A DNA stretch of 64,000 nucleotides from Cycas panzhihuaensis (lineage: Eukaryota; Cycadophyta). The translations under genes were made by a program, and so were the position numbers. The stretch is taken from positions 251,665,741-251,729,740 of the forward strand of contig CM041465.1 in assembly GCA_023213395.1 (NCBI GenBank). The letters run 5' to 3'. This document shows positions 53,280 to 64,000 of this stretch, piece after piece (within the stretch, counting starts at the first letter, position 1; every line of letters starts with the position of its first letter). Under the pieces are notes generated by a model that saw only the letters and a list, made by a program, of their open reading frames with translations, made no database searches and was not told the DNA's origin.

Positions 53280-56029
53280 TGTTTCCCAGCTATCGGGAAT
53301 GGATATGGGTAGGTTGACTCAGGTAAGCATAGGTATGTTTCTTCCTTTTCAGTTTTACTATTTCTTTGGAAAGGTTGACAGAAGTATTGCCTCATTGCAT
53401 GACTGACTACTTCGTTTGTATGATCACCGTGCATCTATTTGGTTTGATCATGTTACTTGTCATATTGTGAGCCTATGATGACCCAACGGAACCTACCTTT
53501 CTGCAAGGTAGGCATCCGCATGGCACTTTATGACCCTCCATGCTACCTCCACACCGCCTCAAGCCTCATTTGATTTGTATGACCCGTTCATACCCTGATT
53601 TTGAGCTCTTACCATGACATTTCCAAGACCTTTAGCCTTTGATACTACTTTTGGTCTTATTCACATGCCTTCTAGACTATCCTAGCCACCTGGACAAGGG
53701 GGGGAAACACCTCCCATGCCTGCCACATCACCTTCTAAGGCTCTCAGAACCTAGATTACTGCCATTTTGGCTTTTTGGTCCTGCACCGCTATAAACTTAG
53801 CGGTACCATGAAGTTTACCGCGGTGCGACTGTTGTAACTTGTTTTTAAAAACTACCGCGGCAATTCTCGCTTCTTCTGTAGAATTGCCACATGGCCTTAT
53901 GCCCAGCTCAGCCCTATTCTCACCCTATTCGTTTGTTTACGGTTGGGATGGGTATAAATCCTAAAGCCATCATCATTTTACCTCTCTTAGATCTTTTTTT
54001 TGCTCTCCAACTCAACTTTCCCCTGTTGCAGTTTTTTGCTCTTTCTTCCTTCCACAGGTGCATCTGCAGGCCTGCGTTTCCTACAACTCCTGTCCAGGAT
54101 TCACCTACAATGGCTCTTTTTCGTGGTGGGAAGCTCCTCTCCAGGCACTCTCAAGCAATATTGGCATGGTTCTCTTCCACATCCACCCCAACAAGCATTT
54201 CCTACAGTTATCCTTAGGGAAACCTCCTACAAACCCTGTAAGAACTCTTCTTCTCCACTGGTTGTAAGGGCAAACCTGCCCTAGACTTAGCCCAGCAGGT
54301 ACCCTAAGATCCCTTTTTAGAGTTTATTGTGTATTATTTCCATATTAGACTCCTTTCCAAGGGTATTTTCTTATTTTTCTTCCTGTTTGGCTGTAATGGA
54401 CATCGTTTCCTTTGAGTTTAGCCTCGTATCTTTAGACTTTCACCATTTCTTCACTAGTTTTCCTTAAGAAAGTAGCGGGAGAAGATCCATAAAGGCTAAG
54501 AGAAGGGAGTAAGGCAGGATCCATCCTTCTTAGGCCTACTCCCCAAGGGCAACCCCCTTCCCACCTTTCTTCTCCTGCTCCCATGCTTTTCTCGGGTTAA
54601 TTAGGAGAAGGTGAAGCTTAGGCCTGTGCTAGATTATTAGCATGTATAGCCCTTATTGCACTGATTCTAGGCTTGAATGCCTCTCTATTGGACCCCCATA
54701 GTATCCCCAATGTTGCTTGGCATCCCTTAAAGATACTAGGAAGGGTTCGTATGACAGATCGCTGCCCATAGTAATTACGTTGCCTTGATACCTCCCCAAC
54801 ACCTTGCTACACATCTCCTCTTGTTTGTTGGCTGTCATAAGTTGCCATTTGACCCTACCTTGCTGTACCAAAGGGTTGTGTGGAGAACCTTAGCAGAGGG
54901 TTTAGCCATCCTGAGGCTTCCCTTCTCTTTTTCTTGCTTGGTATATGCAGTTGCTTGAGGAGAGTTTAAGTTGCTTGCAACAGTTATTTCTCTAACTTAA
55001 ACATAATGTTTTGACGTATGTGTTACATATATTTGCATATCTATACATAGCTCTTCTTGCAGTCCCTTCTTGGAAGGGATAAGCTCTTGTATGTACAGGT
55101 TGATGTGGCTTTTTCATGAAGGGAAAAGACGTCTGGATCCGGGTAAGCATTGCCCTCTTTTGTCTTCACTTTATTTGCTTTCTTTTTGTTCCGCTTTATT
55201 TTCATAAAGGGAAGGTAAAGAAGCCCCGTCCTTCATACTGATCTTGATTACACATCAACCGACTGGCGAGAGGGCGTGTGTTGCACGTAGGTGAGGTCTT
55301 CCGTCGACCGCTACACCTCTCAGGTACGTACCATCTCTCTCTCTTCACCCCTCCATTTTCCTTTCTTACTTTTATTTAAAATCTATGCTCTAGTTTAATA
55401 GAACACGTGAAAGCGAAAGGTTAATGATATTGGTCACTTGCATTTATATGTCGTATGTTTGTCCCATGTAAGAAAAGGACATAGTAGGAACCCCATTCCT
55501 CTTCCTCTTCTTATTCATCCAAACATACCCTTAGATGCATTTCGTTTAGCTTTGTTTGCTTGCATGCATAATACTTATTCTTTTTTTCTCTTTTGCCTTT
55601 GAGTTGCTAAAAGGAGAACGTAGTTTCAGCCCCTCTTCCACTCTCTCTCTTGGTTCTATTTACCTAGGCCAAATAACCAAGGGAGACACCTTGTCGTAGG
55701 CCCTCGCCTACCTCTTCCACATTCGTTTCCCTTCATCATAGGGAAACTCCTTGAGGATTCCTCTTCTTCCCTTCCGACCATCCAAGGGTGGGAGGACCTT
55801 CCTCTTGAGCCCATCCAAGCTACCTCATGTATGCACTCTCTCTTTCAGATTGAGGACCACTTTAAGGTAGTTGGGTGCCATTCACAGGTCCCGAACTTAA
55901 TCTTCGGTGTAGGGGGCACCCTGCGTGGTGCGCTCTTTGCTTATAGGTTCTCGCCTACACCTTCAACGTCAACCATTGATTATTATCACTCCTATTGAGC
56001 ATAGTGATCATCCCATAGATGTATATCCA
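53280..56029 (+). repeat. 3' LTR of element I (about 2.75 kb, uninterrupted)
   Basis: Matches both segments of the 5' LTR. It keeps the empty L1 target site (54,338-54,356). Ends ...tatatcca before copia H sequence. Differences from the 5' LTR are mostly C/T and G/A. Confidence 0.9.
53953..53959 (+). promoter_or_regulatory. TATA box of element I 3' LTR
   Basis: tataaat in gggatgggtataaatcc, same context as at 33,281. Confidence 0.55.
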
Positions 56030-56520
56030 CTACTAAAATAATAAAGATATGTGACGAAACCTTAACTATATCCCATGTAAAAGACAATGATATACTCATT
56101 TATCTTGTTATTAATAAACTTTCAAAATCTTTTAACCAATATAAAACTACTACACAATAATGTGAATCTAGAGCTAAATACCAATCTATGCTAGTTCAAA
56201 TAGAAAAAATCAAAGATCCTTCTTAGGCTCTTTTCTACACTACCAAGCCATATACTAAATCAAGAAATCAAAATAATCATCAAAACAATTACAATGATAA
56301 TCTAAAACCTCAGAAATCTTATAGAGATTCTACTTCAAGTAACAATAATAATCAAAATTGTAAACATCCATGAATATCCAAAAACTAAAACTCATATTTA
56401 ACACCTAGCTAGTCATATCAAACAAAAAGAACTTCTAAACCATATTATAATCAAAACATTAGTTGTGCTTATTGCTACAAAAAATACCACACTATAAATA
56501 TTTATAAAAATAGGTTAGTA
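56030..56520 (+). pseudogene. Element H gag, part 2 with decayed zinc knuckle
   Basis: Resumes after element I: KIICDETLTISHVKDND, ILIYLVINKLSKSFNQYKT, the end of the copia gag core. An Asn-rich basic region and CAYCYKKYHTINIYKN (about 56,465-56,512) follow. That is the zinc knuckle C-x2-C-x4-H-x4-C with the last Cys changed to Tyr by one G-to-A step. Stops are present. Confidence 0.75.
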
Positions 56521-57760
56521 TCAATATATTTTATGTTCTTAGTTTGTTGCTCAACATGTTATTTGTTTATCAAATTTTGCAGAAAAAATTTTGTGGTTGA
56601 ATTCTGAAAAGATAAGTTTGTTATAAACTCACAATTCAATACATTTAAACATATTGCCTCTGGACTTGTCGATCACAAGACATATTTTTATAGTTTAATA
56701 AACTTAATTCATTTTAAAAAATCTAGACCATTTACTTCTTTTATAGGCTAGTCTGATTATACTAATAGGTTATGGCATGTGCATTTTGGCTATATAAGCT
56801 ATGACAAATTATATTTTTTAAATCAACATAATATGGTTCATGGTCTTTCCACATTATAAACATTTTATAGTATTTGTAAAGTTTGTATTTTAGGTAAATA
56901 ACACATCGATCCCTTTTCTTATCAGACTATGCTTCGAGTAAATTCACCGATTAAACTTGTTCATTCAAATATTTATAATCCTTTTCAAATACCTTCATAT
57001 TCTAGAAGTGGATATTTTATAACTTTTATTGACGATTTCTCCAAAAAATATTGGGTATATATCCTAAAAAGTTAAAGTGAAGTTTCTAATATTTTTGTTG
57101 AATTTAAAACCTTAGTTGAAAACCAATCTAATCTTAAAATTAAAATTTTAGATTAGACAATGCTAAAGATCATATAAGTAATGAATTTATGTTTTTTCGT
57201 AAAAAGAATGAAATCAAATTTCAATATTCAATTGGTTACACTCCCCAACAAAATAGTGTTATAGAATGTACAAATCATATATTGATAAAAATAACTAGAT
57301 GCATGCTACATATAACAAAATCTAAATCTAAAATTATAGGTTGAATCTATAGTTTATTCGAATTATCTTTGGAAAAGGTTAGCGACTAAAGCTTTAAATA
57401 ATATTATGCCAGAACAAAAATTATATGGTCATAAACCTTTAGTAAAACACTTAAAATTTTTTGGTAGCATTGCTTGGGCATATGTTTCTAAAGAGAAATA
57501 CCAAAAGTTTGATTTGAAAGGCTCAAGGTTTATCTTTGTTAGTTACAACAAAAAAAATAAAGGTTATTAGTTGTAAGAGTCCTATCATGCATATTATGTT
57601 AATTAGGTGTGATGTTAAATTTGATGAAGCATGATCTTCATTAAACTCTAATTTTGATCAAATTTATCTTCCTATTAAAGACATTTTAACTAAAAATGTT
57701 CTATTAAGTTCATCAGAAAAGTAAGTTAAAAATGAAGTAATTAAAAGTCTAGCAATACTA
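56521..57760 (+). pseudogene. Element H GAG-pre-integrase and integrase
   Basis: RLWHVHFGYISYDKLYFL at 56,770 (GAG-pre-integrase; LWH.R.GH), ICKVCILGK (CX2C), PIKLVHSNIYNPF (first Asp replaced by Asn), SGYFITFIDDFSKKYWVY (56,997-57,060), then after a frame change NEFMFFRKKNEIKFQ and YTPQQNSVIECTNHILI (NGVVER; Glu kept). Protease just upstream is not readable. AT-rich and stop-filled. Confidence 0.8.
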
Positions 57761-58760
57761 GTCTAAAAATTAAACTTTAACTGAAATAAATAAATCTAAA
57801 TTACCATCTTCTTCTAGTCAACCTCAAATAAGTAAATAACTTAAATAGATTCAGAAAATTCTTTTAGTTGTTAGTGTAGATGTTGATAATCTATTGGATA
57901 CTAGAAAGACCAGATCCTAAAAACTACAAGCCAACTTTACCTTGATGGCTAAAGTAATATCTAATGATGATCTTAAAACTATTTAGAAAGCCTATAATAA
58001 TCTAATATGGTAATAAGTCATGTGAGCTGAATATAAGGTTCTTTTCAAAAACTCTATATGGGACTTAACACTTTTAACTTCAAAAATTTTTAGTAGGCTA
58101 TAAATGGGTCTATCATACAAAGTATAATTCTAAAGAATCCATTAAAAACAACAAAGCACACTTGGTAGCAAAAGGTTTCTCATAAATAAATAGTATTGAT
58201 TATACTAAAACCTTTGCCCCATTTGTAAAAATGAATACCATTAAGATTGTTATTGCTCTTATAGTCAATTTCAACTAGTAAATATATAAGATTGATGTAA
58301 AAAGTGTTTTTCTTAATGGTGATCTTGATGAAAAAATTTATGTCCCAACGCCCTAGTTTTTTAACTAATTCTAACATTGTTTATAAACTTTAAAAGTCCT
58401 TATATAGACTTAAATAAGCCTATTAGTCTTGGTATACTAAGATATACAATTATCTTAATTAAAATTGCTATATTAAATGTATAAATAATCTTAACATTTA
58501 CTTTAAATAAGAAAATAATAATATTACTATTCTAATGTTACATGTTGATGATATTATTATCACTAGGTGCTTACTTTCTGATATTTGTTAGTTAAAATTT
58601 ATTCTTATAGATTAATTTAAAATGATTAACTTAGGCCTTCTTCATTACTTTTTGGGCTTATAAATATGTTATTCTAATTCATCAATTTTTATATCTCAAC
58701 CCAAATATGTACTTAACTTAATTAAAAGATTCGATATGAAGAATTCCAAACCAACTCTCA
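57761..58760 (+). pseudogene. Element H reverse transcriptase
   Basis: Fragments in changing frames: ANFTLMAKVISND, a KARLVAKGF equivalent around 58,150, an INGVDYTKTFAPV-like stretch near 58,195-58,225, an IDVKSVFLNGDLDEKIYV-type block near 58,290-58,345, and LHVDDIIITRC (58,540-58,570), where Val-Asp-Asp is intact. Then LGLLHYFLG near 58,640. Copia RVT_2 order. Not functional. Confidence 0.75.
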
Positions 58761-59515
58761 CTCCTTTATAATTAAGTATCAAACTATCAACTAATTGTCA
58801 AATACCTCCTTATGATCCAACTTTATATCGTCAATTAATTGGTAGTCTTATATATATATATAACCCATACTTGTCCATATATTTCCTATATTATTATTTT
58901 ATGTTCTAGGTAAATACAATAACCACATGAATCACACTAGAAAGTAACAAAATATATCTTACGATATCTTCAAGATACAGTTCACTATGGTTTAACTTAT
59001 AAATATTATAACTGTAACCTAAAGTTAATAGGTTATACTAATTGTAACTATGTGAGTTATTCTAATGATTGAAAGTTAATATCTAAGTATATTTTCCTTT
59101 TTAATTCTGCATTCATTACTTGGATAAGTAAAATGATACAATTCCTTATTTTATTTATAATTGAAGTAAAATATCATACACTAGTAGAAGCTAATAAAGA
59201 ATATTTATGGATAAAATCATTATTAAATCAACTTGATTTATTTTTTATATCTTCCATTCAAATAAAAGTAGACAATCAAGGTGTTATTGTAATTACAATT
59301 AATTCTATAGCTCAATATATAACTAAACATATTAAATTGTATCAACACTTTATTCATAATCTTATTAATGATAATATTATTAATCTTACTTATTATCTTA
59401 TAGATTTACATATTATAGATATATTGATGAAGCGCTTAACTGAAACCAAGTTTGTTAAGTTACACAAGTTATTAAAAGTTGATAAAGTCTTCATCAAAGA
59501 GGGATTGATATGTTA
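58761..59515 (+). pseudogene. Element H RNase H and polyprotein end
   Basis: YRQLIGSLIYIY (58,828), LRYLQDTVHYGLTY, LIGYTNCNYV (Asp to Asn), then a 127-codon open block from 59,133: IIEVKYHTLVEANKEYLWIK, QIKVDNQGVIVI (DN motif kept), TKHIKLYQHFIHNLI, DLHIIDILMKRLTETKFVKL, the usual copia RNase H end. Confidence 0.8.
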
Positions 59516-59564
59516 AAGTCTTCATAATTCTTCTTTTCTTTCTCTTTGTATTAAAGATAACATT

Positions 59565-59573
59565 AAAGGAGGA
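59565..59573 (+). promoter_or_regulatory. Polypurine tract of element H
   Basis: aaaggagga directly before the 3' LTR. Confidence 0.75.
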
Positions 59574-59924
59574 TATTATAATTTATATTTATACATTAGT
59601 TAAAGTGTAATGTTATCTTGAAGGATTATATATCTATTTAATTATTATGTTAAAAGTCTAATGTATGGACTATTATCCATTATAATGTCTTTACATTATT
59701 TCTCTCATTAAAACAAGAGAAGCATTTTACATAATCTTTCAGGGGAGAGAGAGAGGGAATGAGATCCTATAGATTCTTGTATTATGCATTATTATGTTAA
59801 TATATATTACTATTTTGATATGATTTTTCTTCCCCTAATAAGGTTTTCCACTTTTCCACATATTGTGTTATGTGGTTGTATGATTTGTGCATTTAATTTT
59901 CTCTATCAATCTCCCTCTCTAATA
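59574..59924 (+). repeat. 3' LTR of element H (351 bp)
   Basis: Same length as the 5' copy; begins tattataattt (TG decayed to TA). Followed by the duplication aagct. Confidence 0.88.
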
Positions 59925-60480
59925 AAGCTAAAAAATAAGACTCGAGTATTGCGTATGACAAACTAGTTATACTCCCTTAAAATGGGACCTATTATATTCG
60001 TAACTCTACATCTCTAAAAATTAAAAGAGATCAGAGAGTAATTAGTTGTTGTAGGTGAGAAGGTTAGTGATAGAGAATTAGTTCCCATCACCTTGAATAG
60101 TTAATATCTAGAGTTTTATATATTTACAACTAGCATTAGTTTGATATAAAGAACTCTACCATTGTCTTTTAAGTTGTTATGTGGGTTGCACTTATGTGAG
60201 GAGCAACATATATCCTTTTATGATAAAAGAAATGACATGGCTCTAAAAACAAAAGTTAAGGGAAAGTTACCATAGAAATTACACACTTAATACTCTCACA
60301 TTTTATCTTCATTTCAACATAAAGCGCAAGTTAAAAATAAACCTAAATAACAACATTATTTATAACAATAACACTACCAACAACAACAATAGTAATGAAG
60401 AAAGCCCATATGTTTTTATTATGGTAAGCCAAGTCATATTAGGAAAAAGACAAAAATCTAAAATGAAAATCAACAAAGGG
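59925..60480 (+). pseudogene. Copia element J: gag, part 2 with decayed knuckle
   Basis: Continues the gag interrupted at 29,723: LKNKTRVLRMTN, LYSLKMGPI, then decayed sequence, a Gln-rich stretch at 60,350-60,390 (from CAA repeats) and CFYYGKPSHIRKKTK (60,410-60,455), the zinc knuckle C-x2-C-x4-H with Cys-to-Tyr and a lost final Cys. Confidence 0.75.
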
Positions 60481-61800
60481 AAAAATAAGGTCACACATAA
60501 TCTATCCTCTATAGAGAATAAGAAAGTTCATATCATCTTCATAGCCATTGTGCCAAAGACAAAGAAAAAGTAGACTTAATTGAGAGATTCATAGGCAACT
60601 AAAAATTTATCTTTCAAACAAGATTAATTTGAATATATAAGTAGACATGATTGGATTATTTTGCTTAAAGATAATAGAAAGCATAGAGTTGAAAGACAAG
60701 GAAGTGTCATTTTAAAGACAAGTGAGGTGGGGGAGGGGTGTGTAAACAAGATGTGGAATGTTATATATGTATCCACTTTTAAGAATAAGTTATTACCTAT
60801 TAACTAGATAACTAAATTGGATTTAAAAGTGGAGTTTGACAAAGAAAGTTGTAAAATAAAGGATGGTGATAACGTTGTCACCCAAGGCAAAGAAGGTAAT
60901 GGGTTGTATAAGTTATCCCATATATTTGAGCATGGGCTTATTATTAAAGAAATAAACAATAATTTATGGCATGACCGATATGGTCATATTAACTATTTTG
61001 TCTTACAACTACTTGGGAAGTTGAACATATCAAATGGATTGTTATTAGTGTATAAGGAAGATGGTGTTTATGCATCTTGTGCGCTTGGCAAGCAACATGG
61101 AAAAGAATTCATAAAGAGTTAATGGAGAGTAAAAGAGAAACCAAAGTTAGTCCGTAGTGATTTGTGTGGATGTTTTTCCACATAATCTTTTAGTGGTGCT
61201 TATTACTTCATGACCTTAATTAATGATTTGATAAGATATCCCAAGCATTTCACAGGTTTAAACAATTTAAATCCAAATAAAACTACTTCTCAAGCTTACT
61301 ATTAGGACCTTGAGAAGAGATAGTGGTGGAGAGTACAAGTCAAAGAAATTTATATAATTTTGTAAAGGAGTAGGTATTATGAGATAAATCATTACTACTT
61401 ATACATCATAATAAAATGATGTAATAAAGAGAAAGATTTGAACAATTGTGGAAATGTCTAGATGCATGATGGAGGCCAAAAAATTTTCTCTTAATATTAG
61501 GGTGAAGTTATTATTACATCTGTGTACTTACTAAACAAGAGTCCTACTAAGGTAGTTAGGGACATGACACCTAAAGAAGCTTATACTTGATGAAAACCAT
61601 TTGAGTCATTTAAGTGTTTTAAGGGGCACTACCTATGTCCACATGCAAGAATAAATGAGGAATAAATTAGATGACAAAAGTAGGAAATATATACTTGTAG
61701 GATTCAATAATGGTTTTGAGGCATATCAATTATTTAATCCATTAAATAACGAGATTATAATAAGTAAAGACATTATCTTTGATGAATATGATAAAAATTT
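60481..61800 (+). pseudogene. Copia element J: GAG-pre-integrase and integrase
   Basis: An open frame at 60,817-61,122 holds NNLWHDRYGHINYFVLQLLG and CALGKQHGKEFIKS, a near-perfect GAG-pre-integrase module (H..H..C..C type; first Cys present). Integrase then reads LRRDSGGEYKSKKFI (second Asp region, RTDNGGEF) and a VNATIVEMSRCMMEAK-like segment, then PTKVVRDMTPKEAY, RNKLDDKSRKYILVGFNNG, AYQLFNP. The first Asp region near 61,150 is decayed. Protease is not readable. Confidence 0.8.
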
Positions 61801-62960
61801 GACAAAACAAAGATTAAAAATAAAGTCATAATTCCAAGTACAAATATAGACATTGATATACTTGAATCAAGATGAAGCAGACAAAATGTAGGTACACAAA
61901 GTCCAAGGCCATAAAGCCCACCACAAGCAAAATCTTCACTAGTATCTTCACATAAATTACCTAAGTGGTATAAAAAAATAAGTAAGGAGGTATTTGTAAG
62001 AGAAATAAATATAGATGAAGAGGTGAAAACTATGACACATAAAGGAAAAGAGGCTCGCTTTGACATTATGTCTAATATGCTTGTAAGGCCCAACTTCCTT
62101 TGATGAAGCAAAGGAAAAAGTTGAATGGAAGAATGCCATAGAGGAGGAGTATAACTCCATCATTAAAAATGATACACGAAAATTATCCAATCTACCCATT
62201 AGAAATAATTCAATCAGTTATAGATGGGTTTACAAGGTAAAATTTCACCCAAATAGCTTTGTAGATAAGTATAAAGCAAGACTTGTCATGAAAAGGTATG
62301 CTCAAGTTAAAGGGATAGACTTTAAGGAGACCTTTTCTCTAGTAGCGAAGATGACTATAATTGCATTATTGATTAGCATATTAGTATTGTTCAATTACTA
62401 GGTATATTAAATGGATGTGGAGAGTGATTTTTGAAATGGTATTTTGGAAGATGAAATCCATATGGAGCTACCCAAGGAATCAAACTTGATAGGAATGAAC
62501 ACTTGGTCTGTAAGTTTAGGAAATCCTTGTGTGATTTAAAACAAGTACTAGGGGCTTCGTATTTTAAGATTAACGAATATTTTTTATCCCATGGTTTCAC
62601 AAATTACAAATTTGATTACAACTTGTATGTATAAATAGATGATAGACATATACTCATTATGATAGTATATTTGGATCACTTAATTATCACAAAGAGTAGC
62701 ACTAATCATATTGTTAATCTCAAAAAGCAACTATGAAAAGCATTTGAGAAAACACATTTATGACTTGTGTTACTATCTTAGTATTGAAGTATGACATAAG
62801 AAGGACAACATATTCATGTCTCGATCAAAATATAAACATAATTTATTGAGAAGATTTCACATGGAAGAGTATAAGCTAGTCACAACCCCTATTAAGATAA
62901 GTTCCAAACTAATGAAGTAGACTAATAAGGAGACCATTGCTGAGACTTTGTTTGGATAAC
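61801..62960 (+). pseudogene. Copia element J: reverse transcriptase
   Basis: SFDEAKEKVEWKNAIEEEYN (62,099), SYRWVYKVKFHPNSFVDKYK, ARLVMKRYAQVKGIDFKETF, a MDVESDFXNGILEDEIHMEL block (62,412-62,470, first Asp), QTNLITTCMYK region, VYLDHLII (62,668; YVDD has become YLDH), YYLSIEV, MSRSKYKHNLLRRFHMEEYK, TPIKISSKLM. Long pieces remain in one frame, better preserved than element H. Confidence 0.85.
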
Positions 62961-63582
62961 TAATAGGTAGTTATGTTACGGGATTAGTGTCTAGATTTAT
63001 GAGTGGTCCACCCATTCCATATTAAAAAGCTATTAAACAAATCCTAAAGTATGCAAAGGGAACTTTCAAGCATGGACTCGAGTTCACCAAATGTGGAGAG
63101 TTCAAACTTTAAGGTTTTACGTATTCATATTGGATTGGGAATATTGATGATAGGAGATCCACTTTAAGATACATTTTCACACTTGGATCAAGTGCAGTTT
63201 CTTGGGCCAATAAGAAACAAGCTACTATATCATTATCTTCTACATAGTCAAAGTACAAAGTAATGGTTGTAGCTACATGTGAAGTAATTTGACTAAGAAA
63301 ATATTTCTTCATATTAAACTTCTTCAAGAGGATGCCACATTTCTATTTTATAATAGTCATAGTACCATTTAGTTATAAAAAATGCTAATGTTTTGTGATA
63401 AGACTAAACACATTGAGATCTATCATCATTTCAGTTAGGAGCAAGAGAAAAACAACATAATATAGTTAGTATATTGTTTGAATAAGGACTAATTAGCAAA
63501 CATGCTGATGGAGGCTTTGAGCATGTAGAAATTCAAGAAGTTTAGAGAACTTCTGGGTGTGAAGGATGATGAAGTAAACATT
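62961..63582 (+). pseudogene. Copia element J: RNase H
   Basis: LIGSYVTGLVSRFMSGPPIP, YAKGTFKHGLEFTKCGEFKL, YWIGNIDDRRSTLRYIFTLG, SAVSWANKKQATISLSST, then SKYKVMVVATCEVI (AEY.A...A..E..W), LRKYFFILNFF. The tail is decayed (frame changes after 63,310) and ends before the polypurine tract. Confidence 0.85.
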
Positions 63583-63593
63583 GGGGGAAGGGG
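63583..63593 (+). promoter_or_regulatory. Polypurine tract of copia J
   Basis: gggggaagggg directly before tgttaggaata. Confidence 0.75.
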
Positions 63594-63936
63594 TGTTAGG
63601 AATAACGTTTACTCCTTAGCATTTTTTGTTTGATAAGGCATTTTCTCACACGTGTGAGCATATAACCCCCATTCTCAAATTTTGTTATTCTAATATAGAT
63701 TTGTAATTCCTCTTTATTTTTCTAACTCTCTTTTATAACAACCTTTTAAGCTTATGTATAACAATGTACAATAACTCTTTGTATTTCTTAATAAAAAGTG
63801 AAGACATTATTGAGAGTTTGTCATATTGTTGTTCTACTTATGTTCCTAATTATTCAATGTCCTTATGTCTCAGTTGTATATTATTACATTGTTGAATTAC
63901 TACTAGTTTGATATCCTATTATTCAAATTTTCAACA
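63594..63936 (+). repeat. 3' LTR of copia J
   Basis: Start fixed by the polypurine tract; proposed end ...ttttcaaca gives TG...CA termini and 343 bp. No second copy in the window, so the right end is uncertain. Confidence 0.45.
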
Positions 63937-64000
63937 AGACCATGGCTAGGTGAATATCATAACCTAACCTTGTATAATGTATTTCTTTACATGTTTCATT
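63937..64000. other. Flanking sequence; nothing recognised
   Basis: Too short to assign. Confidence 0.4.

Larger units (their letters stand above)
32591..56029 (+). mobile_element. Gypsy element I, Tat/Ogre-like, with antisense gene and extra RNase H
   Basis: It has LTRs of about 2.75 kb (5': 32,591-33,684 plus 40,033-41,708; 3': 53,280-56,029), PBS at 41,710, single-frame gag-pol (41,913-48,578), a minus-strand gene (51,220-49,407), a second RNase H ORF (52,445-52,867) and a polypurine tract at 53,270. Without the L1 insertion it is about 17 kb. The polymerase connection motif (FLGRLSFLRRFL...LLKKGAPF), CHHC gag knuckle, long LTRs and a second RNase H point to the Tat lineage; that assignment is inference. 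The 5-bp duplication could not be identified with confidence. Its GC content is clearly higher than that of the copia host around it. Confidence 0.85.
29724..59924 (+). mobile_element. Copia element H, split by gypsy element I
   Basis: Its LTRs are 351 bp each (29,724-30,074 and 59,574-59,924), with primer site, gag, integrase, polymerase, RNase H and polypurine tract in copia order. It is inserted in the gag of copia J and is itself interrupted in gag by the 23-kb element I. Without I it is about 6.8 kb. The coding parts are very AT-rich and full of stops. Confidence 0.85.

Noticed and set aside
32586-56034. Target-site duplication of element I (gaaac on the left versus ctact on the right)
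   Set aside because: The five bases do not match; the LTR ends may be off by a base or two or the duplication has decayed, so none is claimed.

Overview
This window looks like a piece of intergenic heterochromatin from a large seed-plant nuclear genome, probably a gymnosperm or a similarly repeat-laden species. That placement is inference. It rests on wall-to-wall LTR retrotransposons (Ty1/copia and Ty3/gypsy), a plant-type L1 LINE with an RNase H domain, initiator-Met-tRNA-like primer sites, and old copies riddled with stops. I find no convincing intact cellular gene, no rRNA or tRNA gene and no CRISPR array. Almost every in-frame stop is one C-to-T (or G-to-A) change away from Gln, Arg or Trp, the expected result of long-term cytosine methylation and deamination.

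Left block (1-18,610). A collapsed LTR pair (175-701) sits beside a minus-strand element (leader plus LTR, to 2,370). A copia element, called D here (2,371-3,121 and 18,018-18,610), is split inside its RNase H motif by two separate insertions only a few bases apart: element A (3,122-13,432, plus strand) and element B (13,442-18,012, minus strand). A in turn carries a complete but dead copia element, C (4,831-10,577). The target-site duplications of A, B and C can all be read: ttatt/ttacc, caact/caact and tattc/tattc.

Middle block (18,611-29,450). Minus-strand gypsy remnants lie at 18,640-22,000 (element G) and 26,790-28,010 (element M). Between them are AT-rich sequence with no recognisable content, several microsatellites, and one CpG-containing island of about 0.75 kb that ends in a T20 run (23,228-23,990) and does not resemble its surroundings.

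Right block (29,455-63,936). This is a four-level nest. Copia J (29,455-29,723 and 59,925-63,936) is split by copia H (29,724-59,924). H is split in gag by a large gypsy element of Tat/Ogre type, I (32,591-56,029, LTRs about 2.75 kb). The 5' LTR of I is split by an L1 LINE (33,685-40,013, minus strand, 19-bp duplication). The uninterrupted L1 target site is preserved in the 3' LTR of I.

Element I is the most interesting object. Its gag-pol (41,913-48,578) stays in one reading frame with about 30 stops and no evident frameshift. Downstream of integrase it carries an antisense, apparently intron-containing gene whose protein resembles the plant mobile domain, with its own minus-strand TATA box (51,220-49,407; TATA at 51,898-51,904). 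Further downstream is a separate sense ORF for a second, archaeal-type RNase H (52,445-52,867) that keeps all four expected acidic residues.
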